64,000 nucleotides of DNA from Pollutiaquabacter sp046052345 (GTDB lineage: Bacteria; Bacteroidota; Bacteroidia; AKYH767-A; 2013-40CM-41-45). Location of the stretch: contig JBJOMN010000001.1 in NCBI GenBank assembly GCA_046052345.1, positions 1 to 64,000 on the forward strand. The letters are read 5' to 3'. A model generated the notes under the pieces. That model searched no databases, had not been told where the DNA came from, and saw only the letters and a program-made list of their open reading frames with translations. A program made the translations under genes and the position numbers. Shown one piece after another: positions 52,854 to 61,654 of the stretch (position 1 is its first letter; each line of letters begins with the position of its first letter).

Positions 52854-54287
52854 TCATTTTGCGTTGATGGAGATTTTTTTCTGAAGCTCCTGTACGCTCG
52901 CTTTGAACTTCTTATCGGTCTCGATCAGGTTGTTGACCGTGCGGCAGGCGTGAAGCACGGTCGCGTGGTCCTTCCCTCCGCAGTGCGCACCGATGCTGCT
53001 CAGCGAGGATTTCGTCATGTTCTTGGCGAAGTACATGGCGATCTGTCGGGCCTGGACGACCTGACGCTTGCGCGTCTTCGACTTGAGCATCTCGATGGGC
53101 AGGTCGAAGTAATCACAGACCACCTTCTGGATGTAGTCGATGGAGACCTCGTGCGTGGTGTTCTTCACGTACTTGTCGATCATCTGTTTGGCCAGCTCCA
53201 GGGTGACGGCGCGCTTGTTCATGGAGGCCTGAGCCAGAATGGAGATCAGTGCTCCCTCCAGTTCGCGGATGTTCGAAGTGATGCTGTAGGCGATATATTC
53301 AACAATCTCCTTGGGAAGCTCGATGCCGTCCTGGTACATCTTGCGGTTCAGGATGGCGATACGTGTCTCCAGGTCAGGCATTTGAAGGTCGGCAGCCAAT
53401 CCCCACTTGAAGCGGCTCAGCAGCCGTTGCTCCATGCCCTGGAGGTCAACCGGTGCCTTGTCGGAAGTAAGGATGATCTGCTTGCCCGTCTGGTGGAGGT
53501 GGTTGAAGATGTGGAAGAAGACATCCTGCGTCTTCTCCTTGCCTGCAAGGAATTGGATATCATCGATGATGAGCACATCCATCATCTGGTAGAAATGGAC
53601 GAAATCGTTCTGCTCGTTGTTCTTTACGGCATCGATGAACTGCAGGGTGAACTTGTCGGCCGTGACGTAAAGGACGGTCTTGCCGGGGTGGAGGTTCTTG
53701 ATTTCTATCCCGATTGCATGCGCCAGATGGGTCTTGCCCATTCCGACGCCGCCGTAAATAAGCAGGGGATTGAACGCGGTGCCGCCCGGTTTGCTGGCGA
53801 CCGCGTAGCCCGCGGAGCGGGCAAGGCGGTTACAATCGCCCTCTACGAAGGTGTCGAAGTTGTAATTGATATTGAGCTGCGACTCCACGTTCACCTTCTT
53901 CAGTCCGGGGATGATGAAAGGGTTACGGATGGAATTACTGCTGCTGCTCATCGGAGCGTTCACCGGGGTGTTACGGAGTTCGGAGGCAGCCTTGGTGGGC
54001 AGCTTGACCGTGTAGGGCTTGTCGGCCGTACCGTGTTCCATTACGATGCTGTACTCAAGTCGACCTTCCGTGCCCAGTTGCTGCCGGATAACCTTCTTCA
54101 AGAGGGTGATGTAATGCTCTTCCAGCCATTCATAGAAGAACTGGCTGGGGACCTCGATGGTCAGGACCTTGCCGTCAAGTTTTACAGGCTTGATCGGCTC
54201 GAACCACGTCTTGAAGCTCTGGGGCGTGACGTTGTCCTTGATGATCTGCAAGCATTTCTTCCAAACACTCTCGCAGGTTTTTTCCAT
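52854..54287 (-). CDS. dnaA: Chromosomal replication initiator DnaA
   Basis: This 477-residue protein has domain I (about 1-90, SVWKKCLQIIKDNVTPQSF), a variable linker, the AAA+ domain with Walker A GGVGMGKTHLAHAIG and Walker B VLIIDDIQFLAGKE, and the DNA-binding domain IV ending in CGGKDHATVLHACRTV. It binds DnaA boxes and opens oriC. An AGGAG sequence lies about 12 bases upstream of the ATG, one of few Shine-Dalgarno-like sites here. The 183-base upstream gap has no TTATCCACA-type box, so there is no evidence of an origin next to it. A strong terminator follows. Confidence 0.97.
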   Translation of the reverse strand: MEKTCESVWKKCLQIIKDNVTPQSFKTWFEPIKPVKLDGKVLTIEVPSQFFYEWLEEHYITLLKKVIRQQLGTEGRLEYSIVMEHGTADKPYTVKLPTKAASELRNTPVNAPMSSSSNSIRNPFIIPGLKKVNVESQLNINYNFDTFVEGDCNRLARSAGYAVASKPGGTAFNPLLIYGGVGMGKTHLAHAIGIEIKNLHPGKTVLYVTADKFTLQFIDAVKNNEQNDFVHFYQMMDVLIIDDIQFLAGKEKTQDVFFHIFNHLHQTGKQIILTSDKAPVDLQGMEQRLLSRFKWGLAADLQMPDLETRIAILNRKMYQDGIELPKEIVEYIAYSITSNIRELEGALISILAQASMNKRAVTLELAKQMIDKYVKNTTHEVSIDYIQKVVCDYFDLPIEMLKSKTRKRQVVQARQIAMYFAKNMTKSSLSSIGAHCGGKDHATVLHACRTVNNLIETDKKFKASVQELQKKISINAK

Positions 54288-54470
54288 ATCAAATCGTCTC
54301 CTAGGTTAATGATGGTTAAGCGAAGTCAGATGCGCGACACACGTTGCGGCACGACGTTTGCAGACCAGGAAAAAAGGGCGGCGAATGTGTGTCTCATGTG
54401 TGTTTCAAAAATCGGTTAGCAAATGTGTTAATTAATCGTCACAAAAAAAAATCCCGGACCCTATTGTTTT

Positions 54471-55391
54471 TTAAAAAAGATTTTCTTGTGAAGTGAAGTG
54501 TACTGATTTTCCATATGTTGCAGTGAACATGAAATCCACGCGTCCCAGCCTTACACCGCCCCAACCGGCCTGAGCTACAAGGACCTGCCTTCCTTCGCGG
54601 TTGGAGAATTTCACCGGCGTGTCCAGAAACGTGTGCGTATGTCCTCCGATTATTATATCTATTCCTGAGGTTTCTTTTGCAAGGATCTCGTCGCTCACTT
54701 TTCTTTCAGCGTATTGATAGCCAAGGTGCGAGAGGCAAATCACCAAGTCGCAGCGCTCCTCGTCACGGAGCAGTCGTGAAGTCATTTCGGCTTGTTTCAA
54801 CGGGTCCAGATAGGCCACACCTTTGCATACGGACGGATCGATGAGTCCGGCAGGATCAATTCCAATTCCGAAAACACCTACCCGCACACGCCCTTTCCGG
54901 AACACCTTATAGCGCCGTGCAAGTCCGACAAGCGGAGTATCCTCGAGGTCGTAGTTCACGCTCAGGAACGGGAAGTCCGCCTGCCTCATACGGGTCGCCA
55001 GGTTGTCGATGCCGCCGTCGAAATCATGGTTGCCGATGGTGGCCGCGTCGTATCCCATCTGGTTCATCAGCCGGATTTCCGGCTCTCCTTGGAAGAGGTT
55101 GAAGTAGGGGGTTCCCTGGAAGATATCCCCGGCATCCAGCAGTAAGACGTGTTCGTGCTCGCTGCGGATCCGTCGGATGACTTCAGACCTGCGGGCGAAT
55201 CCTCCCATGCCCGGGAATTTCGGGTCGTTCGCGGGGAAGGGGTCAATTCTGCTGTGGACGTCGTTAGTATGAAGCAACACGATCCTGGTTCCTTCGCCGG
55301 CGGCGAAGAGGTGATCCGACCATAATCCTGACGCAAGCAGCACCGAGGATCCCGCCATCGATCGCAGAAATTTCCTTCTATTCAACTGCAT
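54471..55391 (-). CDS. Tat-exported metallophosphatase domain of a two-gene 5'-nucleotidase
   Basis: A 306-residue calcineurin-like phosphoesterase from ATG 55391. The leader has a twin-arginine motif (NRRKFLRSM) and a hydrophobic stretch, pointing to Tat export. The metal motifs are complete: LLHTNDVHSR, LLDAGDIFQGT, TIGNHDFDGG and IIGGHTHTFLD, as in the N-terminal domain of UshA-like 5'-nucleotidases. The C-terminal substrate domain is missing and is encoded by the upstream gene, which this one overlaps by 14 bases. The frame is open to 55448, but that start would lie further inside the neighbour and mask the Tat signal. Confidence 0.88.
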   Translation of the reverse strand: MQLNRRKFLRSMAGSSVLLASGLWSDHLFAAGEGTRIVLLHTNDVHSRIDPFPANDPKFPGMGGFARRSEVIRRIRSEHEHVLLLDAGDIFQGTPYFNLFQGEPEIRLMNQMGYDAATIGNHDFDGGIDNLATRMRQADFPFLSVNYDLEDTPLVGLARRYKVFRKGRVRVGVFGIGIDPAGLIDPSVCKGVAYLDPLKQAEMTSRLLRDEERCDLVICLSHLGYQYAERKVSDEILAKETSGIDIIIGGHTHTFLDTPVKFSNREGRQVLVAQAGWGGVRLGRVDFMFTATYGKSVHFTSQENLF

Positions 55392-56151
55392 AGCGAATTC
55401 GTCCGTCTGTCCGGGCATTGATGGTTTCTCCTTTGTTTCCTTTATCACGGGCGTAATCGATCAGGGCATCGCGAATCAGGAGCTCCGTGTTCAACCTGGC
55501 GGCTGATCGCTTGAACAGTTCGAAGTGGTCGCCCCCGTTGGCCAGGTAGTCCGCGGTAAATACCCGGTAGTTCTTCAGGGTGTCCAGCGGCATTCCACCG
55601 ACAGTGATATCTTGGGGTTTACCGGATGATTTATCAATGATAAAAGATATTCCTGAGACCGGTGTCCCGCCCATTGCAGAAATGAACTCGCACAGTTGTG
55701 CCGTCAATTTTCCGTCGCAGGTCAGAACTTCCAGACGGTTTTCGAAGGGCATTACTTCATAGATGTGGCCAAGGGTGATATTTCCTTTCGGCAGCGGTTT
55801 TCTGAGTCCTCCGTTATTAAGGATGATGAAATCAGCCGGCGCTTCTTTCATTTCCAGAAGTCTGGTGTTTCCTTCCTGCAGGCAGACATCCGCGACGAAA
55901 TTGCCCAGGGCTCCTTCCGGCAGGCCTTTTTCCATCAAGGTCTCGGAACGGCATAGGACTTCCGACATACGTTCCGTCAGGACCTTCCGGTATCGTTCTG
56001 CCGCCAGATGGACAGAGGAGTCTATGACCGGTTCAAGGGAGTCATTCAGCAGGTACTGTTGTGTCGTGACGGTTTCGAGTCGGTACGTAGTGCACGACAA
56101 CGTTCCGGCCAGCGAAGCGATGTAAAGGAGCGGCAGGAATCGTGTACGCAT
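55378..56151 (-). CDS. Lipoprotein carrying the 5'-nucleotidase C-terminal domain
   Basis: A 257-residue protein with a lipobox (SLAGTLSC, C20). It consists only of the 5'-nucleotidase C-terminal domain: GALGNFVADV, LNNGGLRKPLPKGNITLGHI, VMPFENRLEVL and DYLANGGDHFELF, which bind the nucleoside base in UshA. It lies immediately upstream of the metallophosphatase gene, so the halves occur in the reverse of their order in the single-chain enzyme. Both are exported, one by Sec as a lipoprotein and the other by Tat. They probably form a two-chain nucleotidase in the periplasm; this is inference from domain content. Confidence 0.9.
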   Translation of the reverse strand: MRTRFLPLLYIASLAGTLSCTTYRLETVTTQQYLLNDSLEPVIDSSVHLAAERYRKVLTERMSEVLCRSETLMEKGLPEGALGNFVADVCLQEGNTRLLEMKEAPADFIILNNGGLRKPLPKGNITLGHIYEVMPFENRLEVLTCDGKLTAQLCEFISAMGGTPVSGISFIIDKSSGKPQDITVGGMPLDTLKNYRVFTADYLANGGDHFELFKRSAARLNTELLIRDALIDYARDKGNKGETINARTDGRIRYAVE

Positions 56152-56191
56152 TTTCAGAAAGGGATTGTAAGTATAGGAAAAGGATACTGAT

Positions 56192-56199
56192 TATCTTCG
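56192..56199 (+). promoter_or_regulatory. TATCTTCG -7 box for the YbgC-like gene
   Basis: TATCTTCG, one change from TAnnTTTG, ends 21 bases before ATG 56221. Confidence 0.4.
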
Positions 56200-56220
56200 C
56201 GATTCATCGCATTATTGGAA

Positions 56221-56631
56221 ATGTACCGATCGACCGTTAAGATACGCGTGCGCTACGCGGAAACCGACCGTATGGGTTATGTCTATTACGGCAACTACGC
56301 CACCTATTTCGAAGTGGCCCGGGTGGAAGCGCTTCGTGAGCTCGGTATAAGTTATCGTTCACTCGAGGATGCCGGTATCCTGCTTCCTGTCCTCGATTAT
56401 TCGGTACGTTACCGCCGTCCGGCTTATTATGATGACGAATTGGAGATCCGCACGGTGATCACTGAACTCCCCAAGACCCGTATCTTTTTCACCTATGAAG
56501 TGGTGAATGCGGAAGGGGTCACCATCACTACCGCCGAAACGACACTCGTTTTCATCGACAAAGCCTCCGGAAAGCCGCATCCTGCACCGAAGGAGATACT
56601 GGAGGCCATGAAACCTCATTTCCCCGGCTGA
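56221..56631 (+). CDS. YbgC/FadM-family acyl-CoA thioesterase
   Basis: A 136-residue hotdog protein. RYAETDRMGYVYYGNYATYFE holds the catalytic aspartate and the YGNY motif of YbgC thioesterases. YbgC associates with the Tol-Pal system in Proteobacteria; no tol or pal genes are here. A TTG at 56215 is in frame, but ATG 56221 is the more usual start. It is the second hotdog thioesterase in the window (the other is at 9267) and belongs to a distinct branch. It converges on the M42 peptidase gene with a 7-base gap. Confidence 0.88.
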   Translation: MYRSTVKIRVRYAETDRMGYVYYGNYATYFEVARVEALRELGISYRSLEDAGILLPVLDYSVRYRRPAYYDDELEIRTVITELPKTRIFFTYEVVNAEGVTITTAETTLVFIDKASGKPHPAPKEILEAMKPHFPG

Positions 56632-56638
56632 GTGCAGG

Positions 56639-57580
56639 TCACAATTCCTTCATCAGCAAACGGTAAAGTTCCGTCATCGAAGCGATATCTTTTTTATGGA
56701 CCTTCTCGTCCGGCGTGTGTACATTCTCTTCCGGAGCGCCGATGAAGCACCAGTCGATCGGGTAGGGTTGCTTCTGCAATTCCGTACCGTCGCTGCCGCC
56801 GGAACCCTCCACCTCCAATTGGTAAGGAATTCCGCTCCGCTCCGCAATGGCCTCGATGCGGTCGGTGAAGCTCTTGCGCGGAATCCCGGAATCCCGGAGA
56901 GAAATGGCGGCTCCTTTACCGGCATGAACGCCTTCGGTCACCCAAGTGATGTCACTGATCAGCGCCTGCCGGATACCGTACTTCTCGAAAAGGAAACGGG
57001 CAAGGAACGGCACACTGCCTCCTCCGTGTTCCTCCCGGCAGGAAAAAACGATTGCACCGTTTTCAAGGTCTTCGCAAAGCCGGAGGGCGTTCCAGACGCC
57101 TAATCGGTTGTCCATGTAACAGCACTGCACGGTATCATCCGTTTCGCGCCAGTCGGGTGCAAAAGTGAGGACAGTGCCCCGGTCGACAGGCCTGGAATGC
57201 CGATAACTGATCCTGTGCTCTTCGTCGATTTCCAACGTAGCGGACAGTTCTCCCTGCCGGTCGCTGCCGACCACTTTCATTCCGCTTTGTACGTGCGGGG
57301 CGCCGATCCGGACCAGCTGGTCAGCGTACCTTACTGTGAAACCGATGGAATCCATGTGTGCATAGACTGCCGTTCTCGGTTTTCCGAAAACAAGTACGAT
57401 GCATTCCTGAAAGTCCTGTCCGTGGTAGATCTCCGGAGTAAACTTCCATTCCTTTTGTTTATCACGTATGTGGTCAAGCAGAAAAGCGCTGATCCTTCCC
57501 TCGTCTCCTGAAGCAGAACGGATGGCGCACAACTCCTTCAACAGTTCGAATTCCATATTTTTCATTTTCGCATCATCCAT
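56639..57580 (-). CDS. M42-like metallo-aminopeptidase
   Basis: This 313-residue protein has the M42/M20/M28 co-catalytic zinc layout: AVYAHMDSIGF (His, Asp), CYMDNRLGVW (bridging Asp), SCREEHGGG (catalytic Glu and ligand Glu), SDITW (Asp) and NVHTPDEKV (last His). It would remove N-terminal residues from peptides in the cytoplasm. Starts at 57580, 57565 and 57556 are all in frame; the first overlaps the ribD end by 19 bases. It is probably in an operon with ribD. Confidence 0.88.
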   Translation of the reverse strand: MDDAKMKNMEFELLKELCAIRSASGDEGRISAFLLDHIRDKQKEWKFTPEIYHGQDFQECIVLVFGKPRTAVYAHMDSIGFTVRYADQLVRIGAPHVQSGMKVVGSDRQGELSATLEIDEEHRISYRHSRPVDRGTVLTFAPDWRETDDTVQCCYMDNRLGVWNALRLCEDLENGAIVFSCREEHGGGSVPFLARFLFEKYGIRQALISDITWVTEGVHAGKGAAISLRDSGIPRKSFTDRIEAIAERSGIPYQLEVEGSGGSDGTELQKQPYPIDWCFIGAPEENVHTPDEKVHKKDIASMTELYRLLMKEL

Positions 57581-58605
57581 GTCAGACTGTCGCTGCCGAT
57601 TGTCTCCTGCCGTATGACCTTCCCGACCAATGCCGGTGCCGCGATTCCGCGTTCCAAAGGCACAGGGGAGGTGAAGATACGCGCTTCATCCCACAGCGAT
57701 TCCGCAGACAGGAGGTCGATCAACCTGCGTCCGCCCTCGACCATGACGCTCAGGATGTTACGCCGGTGCAGTTCTTTGAAAATATTTTGGATGAAGTGTT
57801 CGTCTGGTTTCAACTGAACGAATTCGAGGTTGTGTCCGCCGGTACGCGTCGTGGCCGTGAATACCACTGTCGGGACCTGTTGGTCAAAAAGGTGAAGGCG
57901 TGCGGGCAACTTACCTTCACGGTCCACTACGATCCGCAGGGGACTCTTTCCGGGCCAGTCCCGTGCCGTAAGATGCGGGTTGTCATGAAGCGCAGTAGCT
58001 GAACCCACCATGATTGCGCTCTCCTCCGTACGCCATTTATGCACCAGCTTTCGGGAGAGGGGGCCTGAAATCCAGTGTATTCCGCTTGAAGTCGTTTCCG
58101 GCGCAATGAAGTTGTCTGCCGAACGGGCGAATTTAAGTACGATGTATGGTCGCTTCTGCAGATGAAACGTGAAGAACCGGCGGTTCAGGAAAGCTCCTTC
58201 AGTGTCGAGAATTCCTGTTACGACTTCAATGCCTGCATCACGCATTCTTCGGATACCGTTTCCTTGCACCGATTCGAAAGGGTCCGTATTGGAAATCATC
58301 ACTTTTCGGATCCCTCTGGAGATGAGAAGATCAGCGCAAGGGGGAGTTTTTCCGAAATGGGAGCAGGGTTCCAGATTGACGTATAACGTGGACGTATGCA
58401 AAACATCTTCGCCGTGACGGCTTACAGCGTCCGCAAGGGCATGTACTTCGGCGTGGGGGCCTCCGAAATGCTTGTGCCAGCCTTCCCCCACGATGTCTCC
58501 GTCTCTGACAAGTATGCAGCCGACCAAGGGATTGGGAGCCACATGGCCGGATCCGAGTTCCGCCAATTCGAAACATCGGCGCATATACAGTTCGTGCGGC
58601 TCCAT
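57562..58605 (-). CDS. ribD: Bifunctional riboflavin biosynthesis deaminase/reductase
   Basis: A 347-residue RibD. The N-terminal deaminase domain has the zinc site HAEVHALADA and PCSHFGKTPPCADLLI; the C-terminal reductase domain starts about residue 150 (RPYIVLKFARSADNFIA) and holds SAIMVGSATALHDNP. It deaminates the pyrimidine from GTP and reduces its ribose in two steps of riboflavin synthesis. TAATTTTG ends four bases before the ATG, so its mRNA is probably nearly leaderless. The promoter is back to back with that of prmC. Confidence 0.95.
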   Translation of the reverse strand: MEPHELYMRRCFELAELGSGHVAPNPLVGCILVRDGDIVGEGWHKHFGGPHAEVHALADAVSRHGEDVLHTSTLYVNLEPCSHFGKTPPCADLLISRGIRKVMISNTDPFESVQGNGIRRMRDAGIEVVTGILDTEGAFLNRRFFTFHLQKRPYIVLKFARSADNFIAPETTSSGIHWISGPLSRKLVHKWRTEESAIMVGSATALHDNPHLTARDWPGKSPLRIVVDREGKLPARLHLFDQQVPTVVFTATTRTGGHNLEFVQLKPDEHFIQNIFKELHRRNILSVMVEGGRRLIDLLSAESLWDEARIFTSPVPLERGIAAPALVGKVIRQETIGSDSLTWMMRK

Positions 58606-58609
58606 ACTT

Positions 58610-58617
58610 CAAAATTA
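58610..58617 (-). promoter_or_regulatory. TAATTTTG -7 box for ribD
   Basis: On the minus strand this exact TAnnTTTG match ends four bases before ATG 58605. Confidence 0.55.
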
Positions 58618-58639
58618 ATCAATCCTTCAGTGGTATGCG

Positions 58640-58647
58640 TACCTTTG
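58640..58647 (+). promoter_or_regulatory. TACCTTTG -7 box for prmC
   Basis: An exact TAnnTTTG match that ends three bases before ATG 58651, so the predicted transcription start is the A of the start codon. Confidence 0.55.
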
Positions 58648-58650
58648 GAC

Positions 58651-59517
58651 ATGCTTCTGGGCGAAATCATTTCCCACTTCCACGAGCGCCTGACCTCAGT
58701 CATGGAGCTGGAGGAAGCGCATGCAGTCACTTCGCGGGTAGTGGAGCATTTCCTCTCCCTGAAAAGGGTTGAACAGGTGCTGAACAAAGGGGTGCGGGTG
58801 CAGGAAGTCGATGTGTCAATGATGATGGATGCCTTGGCTCGCCTGCTCACGCACGAGCCGCTGCAGTACGTGCTGGGTTCGGCCCCTTTCATGGGGTATG
58901 AATTCCTGGTCGATCCTTCCGTCCTTATACCCCGGCCGGAGACCGAAGAGCTGGTCGGATGGATACTTGATACCACCTCCGGATCTGTCTCAGGGAAGCT
59001 TGTTGATTTCGGTACCGGTTCAGGTTGTATACCCATCAGCTTCGCATTGAAACGTCCGGGCTGGAGCACGGAAGGCGTGGATAAGTCGGTTTCGGCTTTG
59101 GAAACCGCCAAGAGAAACTCGGAACGGTTGAACGCTCCGGTCCGATTCGGAATACTCGATATGCTGGCCTATGATGCTCAAGAGGCCTATCCTTCCTCCG
59201 GACTGGATGTGATGGTCAGTAATCCGCCGTATATCCCGGCGGGCGAGTCCGAATCGATGGAAACCAAAGTGACCGGCTTTGAACCGGCCATCGCCCTTTT
59301 CACCCCCGAAGACGATCCCTTGCTTTTTTACCGGGCTCTCCAGCGGCTCGCTTCCGTTTTTCTCGCACCGGGCGGATTTCTTTTCCTGGAAGTGCATGAG
59401 CGCTACGCACGGGAAACGCTGCGCCTTTTCAATGACGAATCCTTCACACAGCCGGAGCTCCGATCCGACCTCTCCGGAAAACCCCGAATGATCCGTGTGA
59501 GGAAAGCTTACGCATGA
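58651..59517 (+). CDS. prmC: Release factor glutamine methyltransferase
   Basis: A 288-residue SAM methyltransferase that modifies the GGQ glutamine of RF1 and RF2. It has an N-terminal helical domain with PLQYVLGSAPFMGYEF and RPETEELVGW, the SAM loop VDFGTGSGCIPIS, and the catalytic NPPY in MVSNPPYIP. The reading frame is open to 58396 antisense to ribD, but the TACCTTTG box immediately before ATG 58651 and the match of that N-terminus to the family favour the shorter protein. ligA follows after 30 bases with its own box. Confidence 0.94.
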   Translation: MLLGEIISHFHERLTSVMELEEAHAVTSRVVEHFLSLKRVEQVLNKGVRVQEVDVSMMMDALARLLTHEPLQYVLGSAPFMGYEFLVDPSVLIPRPETEELVGWILDTTSGSVSGKLVDFGTGSGCIPISFALKRPGWSTEGVDKSVSALETAKRNSERLNAPVRFGILDMLAYDAQEAYPSSGLDVMVSNPPYIPAGESESMETKVTGFEPAIALFTPEDDPLLFYRALQRLASVFLAPGGFLFLEVHERYARETLRLFNDESFTQPELRSDLSGKPRMIRVRKAYA

Positions 59518-59526
59518 CGATTCGAC

Positions 59527-59534
59527 TATCTTTG
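59527..59534 (+). promoter_or_regulatory. TATCTTTG -7 box for ligA
   Basis: An exact TAnnTTTG match ending 13 bases before ATG 59548. Confidence 0.55.
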
Positions 59535-59547
59535 TTCTCCTATTCCC

Positions 59548-61629
59548 ATGACCGAACCGCAGGCCAGAAAAAGGATTATTGAGCTTTCCTCCGAGATCGA
59601 GCGGCATAATCATCTTTATTATGTCGAAGCTAATCCGGAAATCAGCGATCTCGCTTTTGACAAGCTTCTCGAGGAACTGCTCGCGTTGGAGAAGCAGTTC
59701 CCGCAACTGGTCTCTCCCGACTCGCCGTCTCAGCGCGTCGGTGGCACGGTGACGCGACAGTTCAGGACGGTGGTCCATAAGACCCCGATGCTCTCGCTGG
59801 GTAACACCTACAACGAACAGGAATTACGGGATTTCGACGAACGTATCCGTAAGGCGGTAGGAGATGATTTCAGATATGTCTGCGAACTCAAATACGACGG
59901 AGTAGCCATCGGGCTTACGTACAGAAACGGTCGGCTTGTGCAGGCGCTTACACGCGGCGACGGCGTCCAAGGTGATGACGTCACCGCTAACATCCGTACG
60001 ATCCGTAGTATTCCGCTGGTCCTCCGGGACGGGGATTATCCGGAGGAATTCGAGATTCGTGGCGAGGTTTTCATGCCGCTTTCCTCTTTCGAGCGTCTCA
60101 ACGATGGCCTTGCCCGTCAGCTTAGAGAAGACGGCTACGACGAGGAAGAGATTGCGGAGAAGCTGTTCAAGAATCCGCGTAACGCCGCTGCGGGTTCCAT
60201 CAAGATGCAGGACTCCTCGCTGGTTGCCAAAAGAGGACTGGATGCTTTCCTGTACCTTGTCCTTGCCGAACGGCTTCCTTTCAAATCCCACTACGACTTG
60301 CTGAGGAAGGCCGCGGAGTGGGGCTTCAAAGTGAACGATCACATGAAAAGGGTGAAGTCGATCGGTGAGGTACATGATTTCCTGATGCATTGGGACCATG
60401 CCCGTCGGAAGCTTCCCTATGATACTGACGGAGTGGTGGTGAAAGTGGACGAGCTGGCTTTGCAACAGGAGCTGGGTTTCACTGCCAAGTCGCCCCGCTG
60501 GGCCATCGCCTATAAGTTCAAGCCGGAAAGCGTTTCCACTCCGCTGCTTTCCGTCTCCTATCAGGTCGGTCGGACCGGAGCCATCACCCCCGTCGCCAAT
60601 CTGGCCCCCGTGCAATTGGCCGGGACGACCGTCCGCCGGGCAACGCTCCACAATGCGGATCAGATCGAAAAACTCGGACTTCATGAAGGCGATCATGTGT
60701 TCGTCGAGAAGGGCGGGGAGATCATTCCCAAGATAACGGCTGTGGACATCCCGAAACGCAGGAAAGGAGCCGCCGCCATACACTATATCCGGAAATGTCC
60801 GGAGTGCGGAACAGCGCTCATACGCAAAGAGGGGGAAGCATTGCACTATTGTCCCAACGAGAGCGGATGCCCTCCCCAAATCAAAGGCAGAGTGGAGCAC
60901 TTCATCGGCCGCAGGGCCATGGATATAGACAGTCTGGGAGAGGGCAAGGTGGAGATTCTTTTCGACCATGATCTGATCCGGTCGGCTGCCGACCTGTATT
61001 CCCTTGAACACGACAGCCTGCTTGGATTATCGAAGGAGTTCATCGACGAGCAGTCCGGTAAGACGCGCAAAGTGAGTTTTCAGGAGAAGTCGGTGAAAAA
61101 GATACTGGACGGCATTCACGCTTCCCGGCAAGTGCCGTTCGAGCGGGTCCTCTTTGCCATTGGAATCCGCTACGTCGGGGAAACGGTGGCAAAGAAGCTG
61201 GCACGTCACTTCGGCTCCATGGAGCGCCTGATGAATGCCGGTAAGGAGGAGTTGATGCAGGCGGAAGAGGTGGGGGAGAAGATCGCAGACAGTATCCTGG
61301 AGTATTTCAAGGATCCCGGCAACCGCCGCTTCGTAAAAGACCTTGAAGCGGCAGGTCTGCAGTTCCGTTCCAAGGCCGATGAGGAAAAAGTCAGCGACCG
61401 GCTTGCCGGAAAAACGATTGTTGTTTCCGGTGTATTCGTTCATTATGGTCGCGATGAGATCAAAAAGGTGATCGAGTCTCACGGTGGCAAGGCCTCCGGC
61501 AGCGTATCCTCGAAAACGTCTTTCTTGCTCGCCGGTGACGAAGCGGGTCCCAGCAAGCTGGAAAAAGCAACGCAATTGAAGGTGCCGGTGGTCAGCGAGG
61601 AGGAGTTCAGGAAGATGATCGGTGAATAG
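59548..61629 (+). CDS. ligA: NAD-dependent DNA ligase
   Basis: A 693-residue LigA of normal length. Domain Ia lies at about 1-70, the adenylation domain holds K115 in CELKYDG, an OB fold follows, then a four-cysteine zinc finger (CPECGTAL and CPNESGC), helix-hairpin-helix repeats, and a C-terminal BRCT domain (about 615-693, IVVSGVFVHYGRDEIKK). It seals nicks in replication and repair with NAD+. A TATCTTTG box lies just upstream. Confidence 0.97.
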   Translation: MTEPQARKRIIELSSEIERHNHLYYVEANPEISDLAFDKLLEELLALEKQFPQLVSPDSPSQRVGGTVTRQFRTVVHKTPMLSLGNTYNEQELRDFDERIRKAVGDDFRYVCELKYDGVAIGLTYRNGRLVQALTRGDGVQGDDVTANIRTIRSIPLVLRDGDYPEEFEIRGEVFMPLSSFERLNDGLARQLREDGYDEEEIAEKLFKNPRNAAAGSIKMQDSSLVAKRGLDAFLYLVLAERLPFKSHYDLLRKAAEWGFKVNDHMKRVKSIGEVHDFLMHWDHARRKLPYDTDGVVVKVDELALQQELGFTAKSPRWAIAYKFKPESVSTPLLSVSYQVGRTGAITPVANLAPVQLAGTTVRRATLHNADQIEKLGLHEGDHVFVEKGGEIIPKITAVDIPKRRKGAAAIHYIRKCPECGTALIRKEGEALHYCPNESGCPPQIKGRVEHFIGRRAMDIDSLGEGKVEILFDHDLIRSAADLYSLEHDSLLGLSKEFIDEQSGKTRKVSFQEKSVKKILDGIHASRQVPFERVLFAIGIRYVGETVAKKLARHFGSMERLMNAGKEELMQAEEVGEKIADSILEYFKDPGNRRFVKDLEAAGLQFRSKADEEKVSDRLAGKTIVVSGVFVHYGRDEIKKVIESHGGKASGSVSSKTSFLLAGDEAGPSKLEKATQLKVPVVSEEEFRKMIGE

Positions 61630-61654
61630 GCCGGTCCTATTCGGGTAATAATGG

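Noticed and set aside
52752..54419. Rightward 555-codon open frame across dnaA
   Set aside because: It is entirely antisense to dnaA, whose domains are unmistakable. It arises from the low stop density opposite a GC-rich gene; it has no promoter box or recognisable domain.
54440..54470. Terminator after the metallophosphatase gene
   Set aside because: There is a T-run on the minus strand after GGGTCCGGGA, but no convincing stem precedes it.
54471..56151. Broken 5'-nucleotidase pseudogene
   Set aside because: The halves are in reversed order and each has its own export signal, so a frameshift or deletion cannot explain them.
58396..58650. N-terminal extension of prmC
   Set aside because: It would be antisense to ribD and would start upstream of the TACCTTTG box; the family N-terminus matches ATG 58651.
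59824..61011. Leftward 395-codon open frame inside ligA
   Set aside because: Antisense to the adenylation and OB domains of ligA, with no signal, motif or upstream box.
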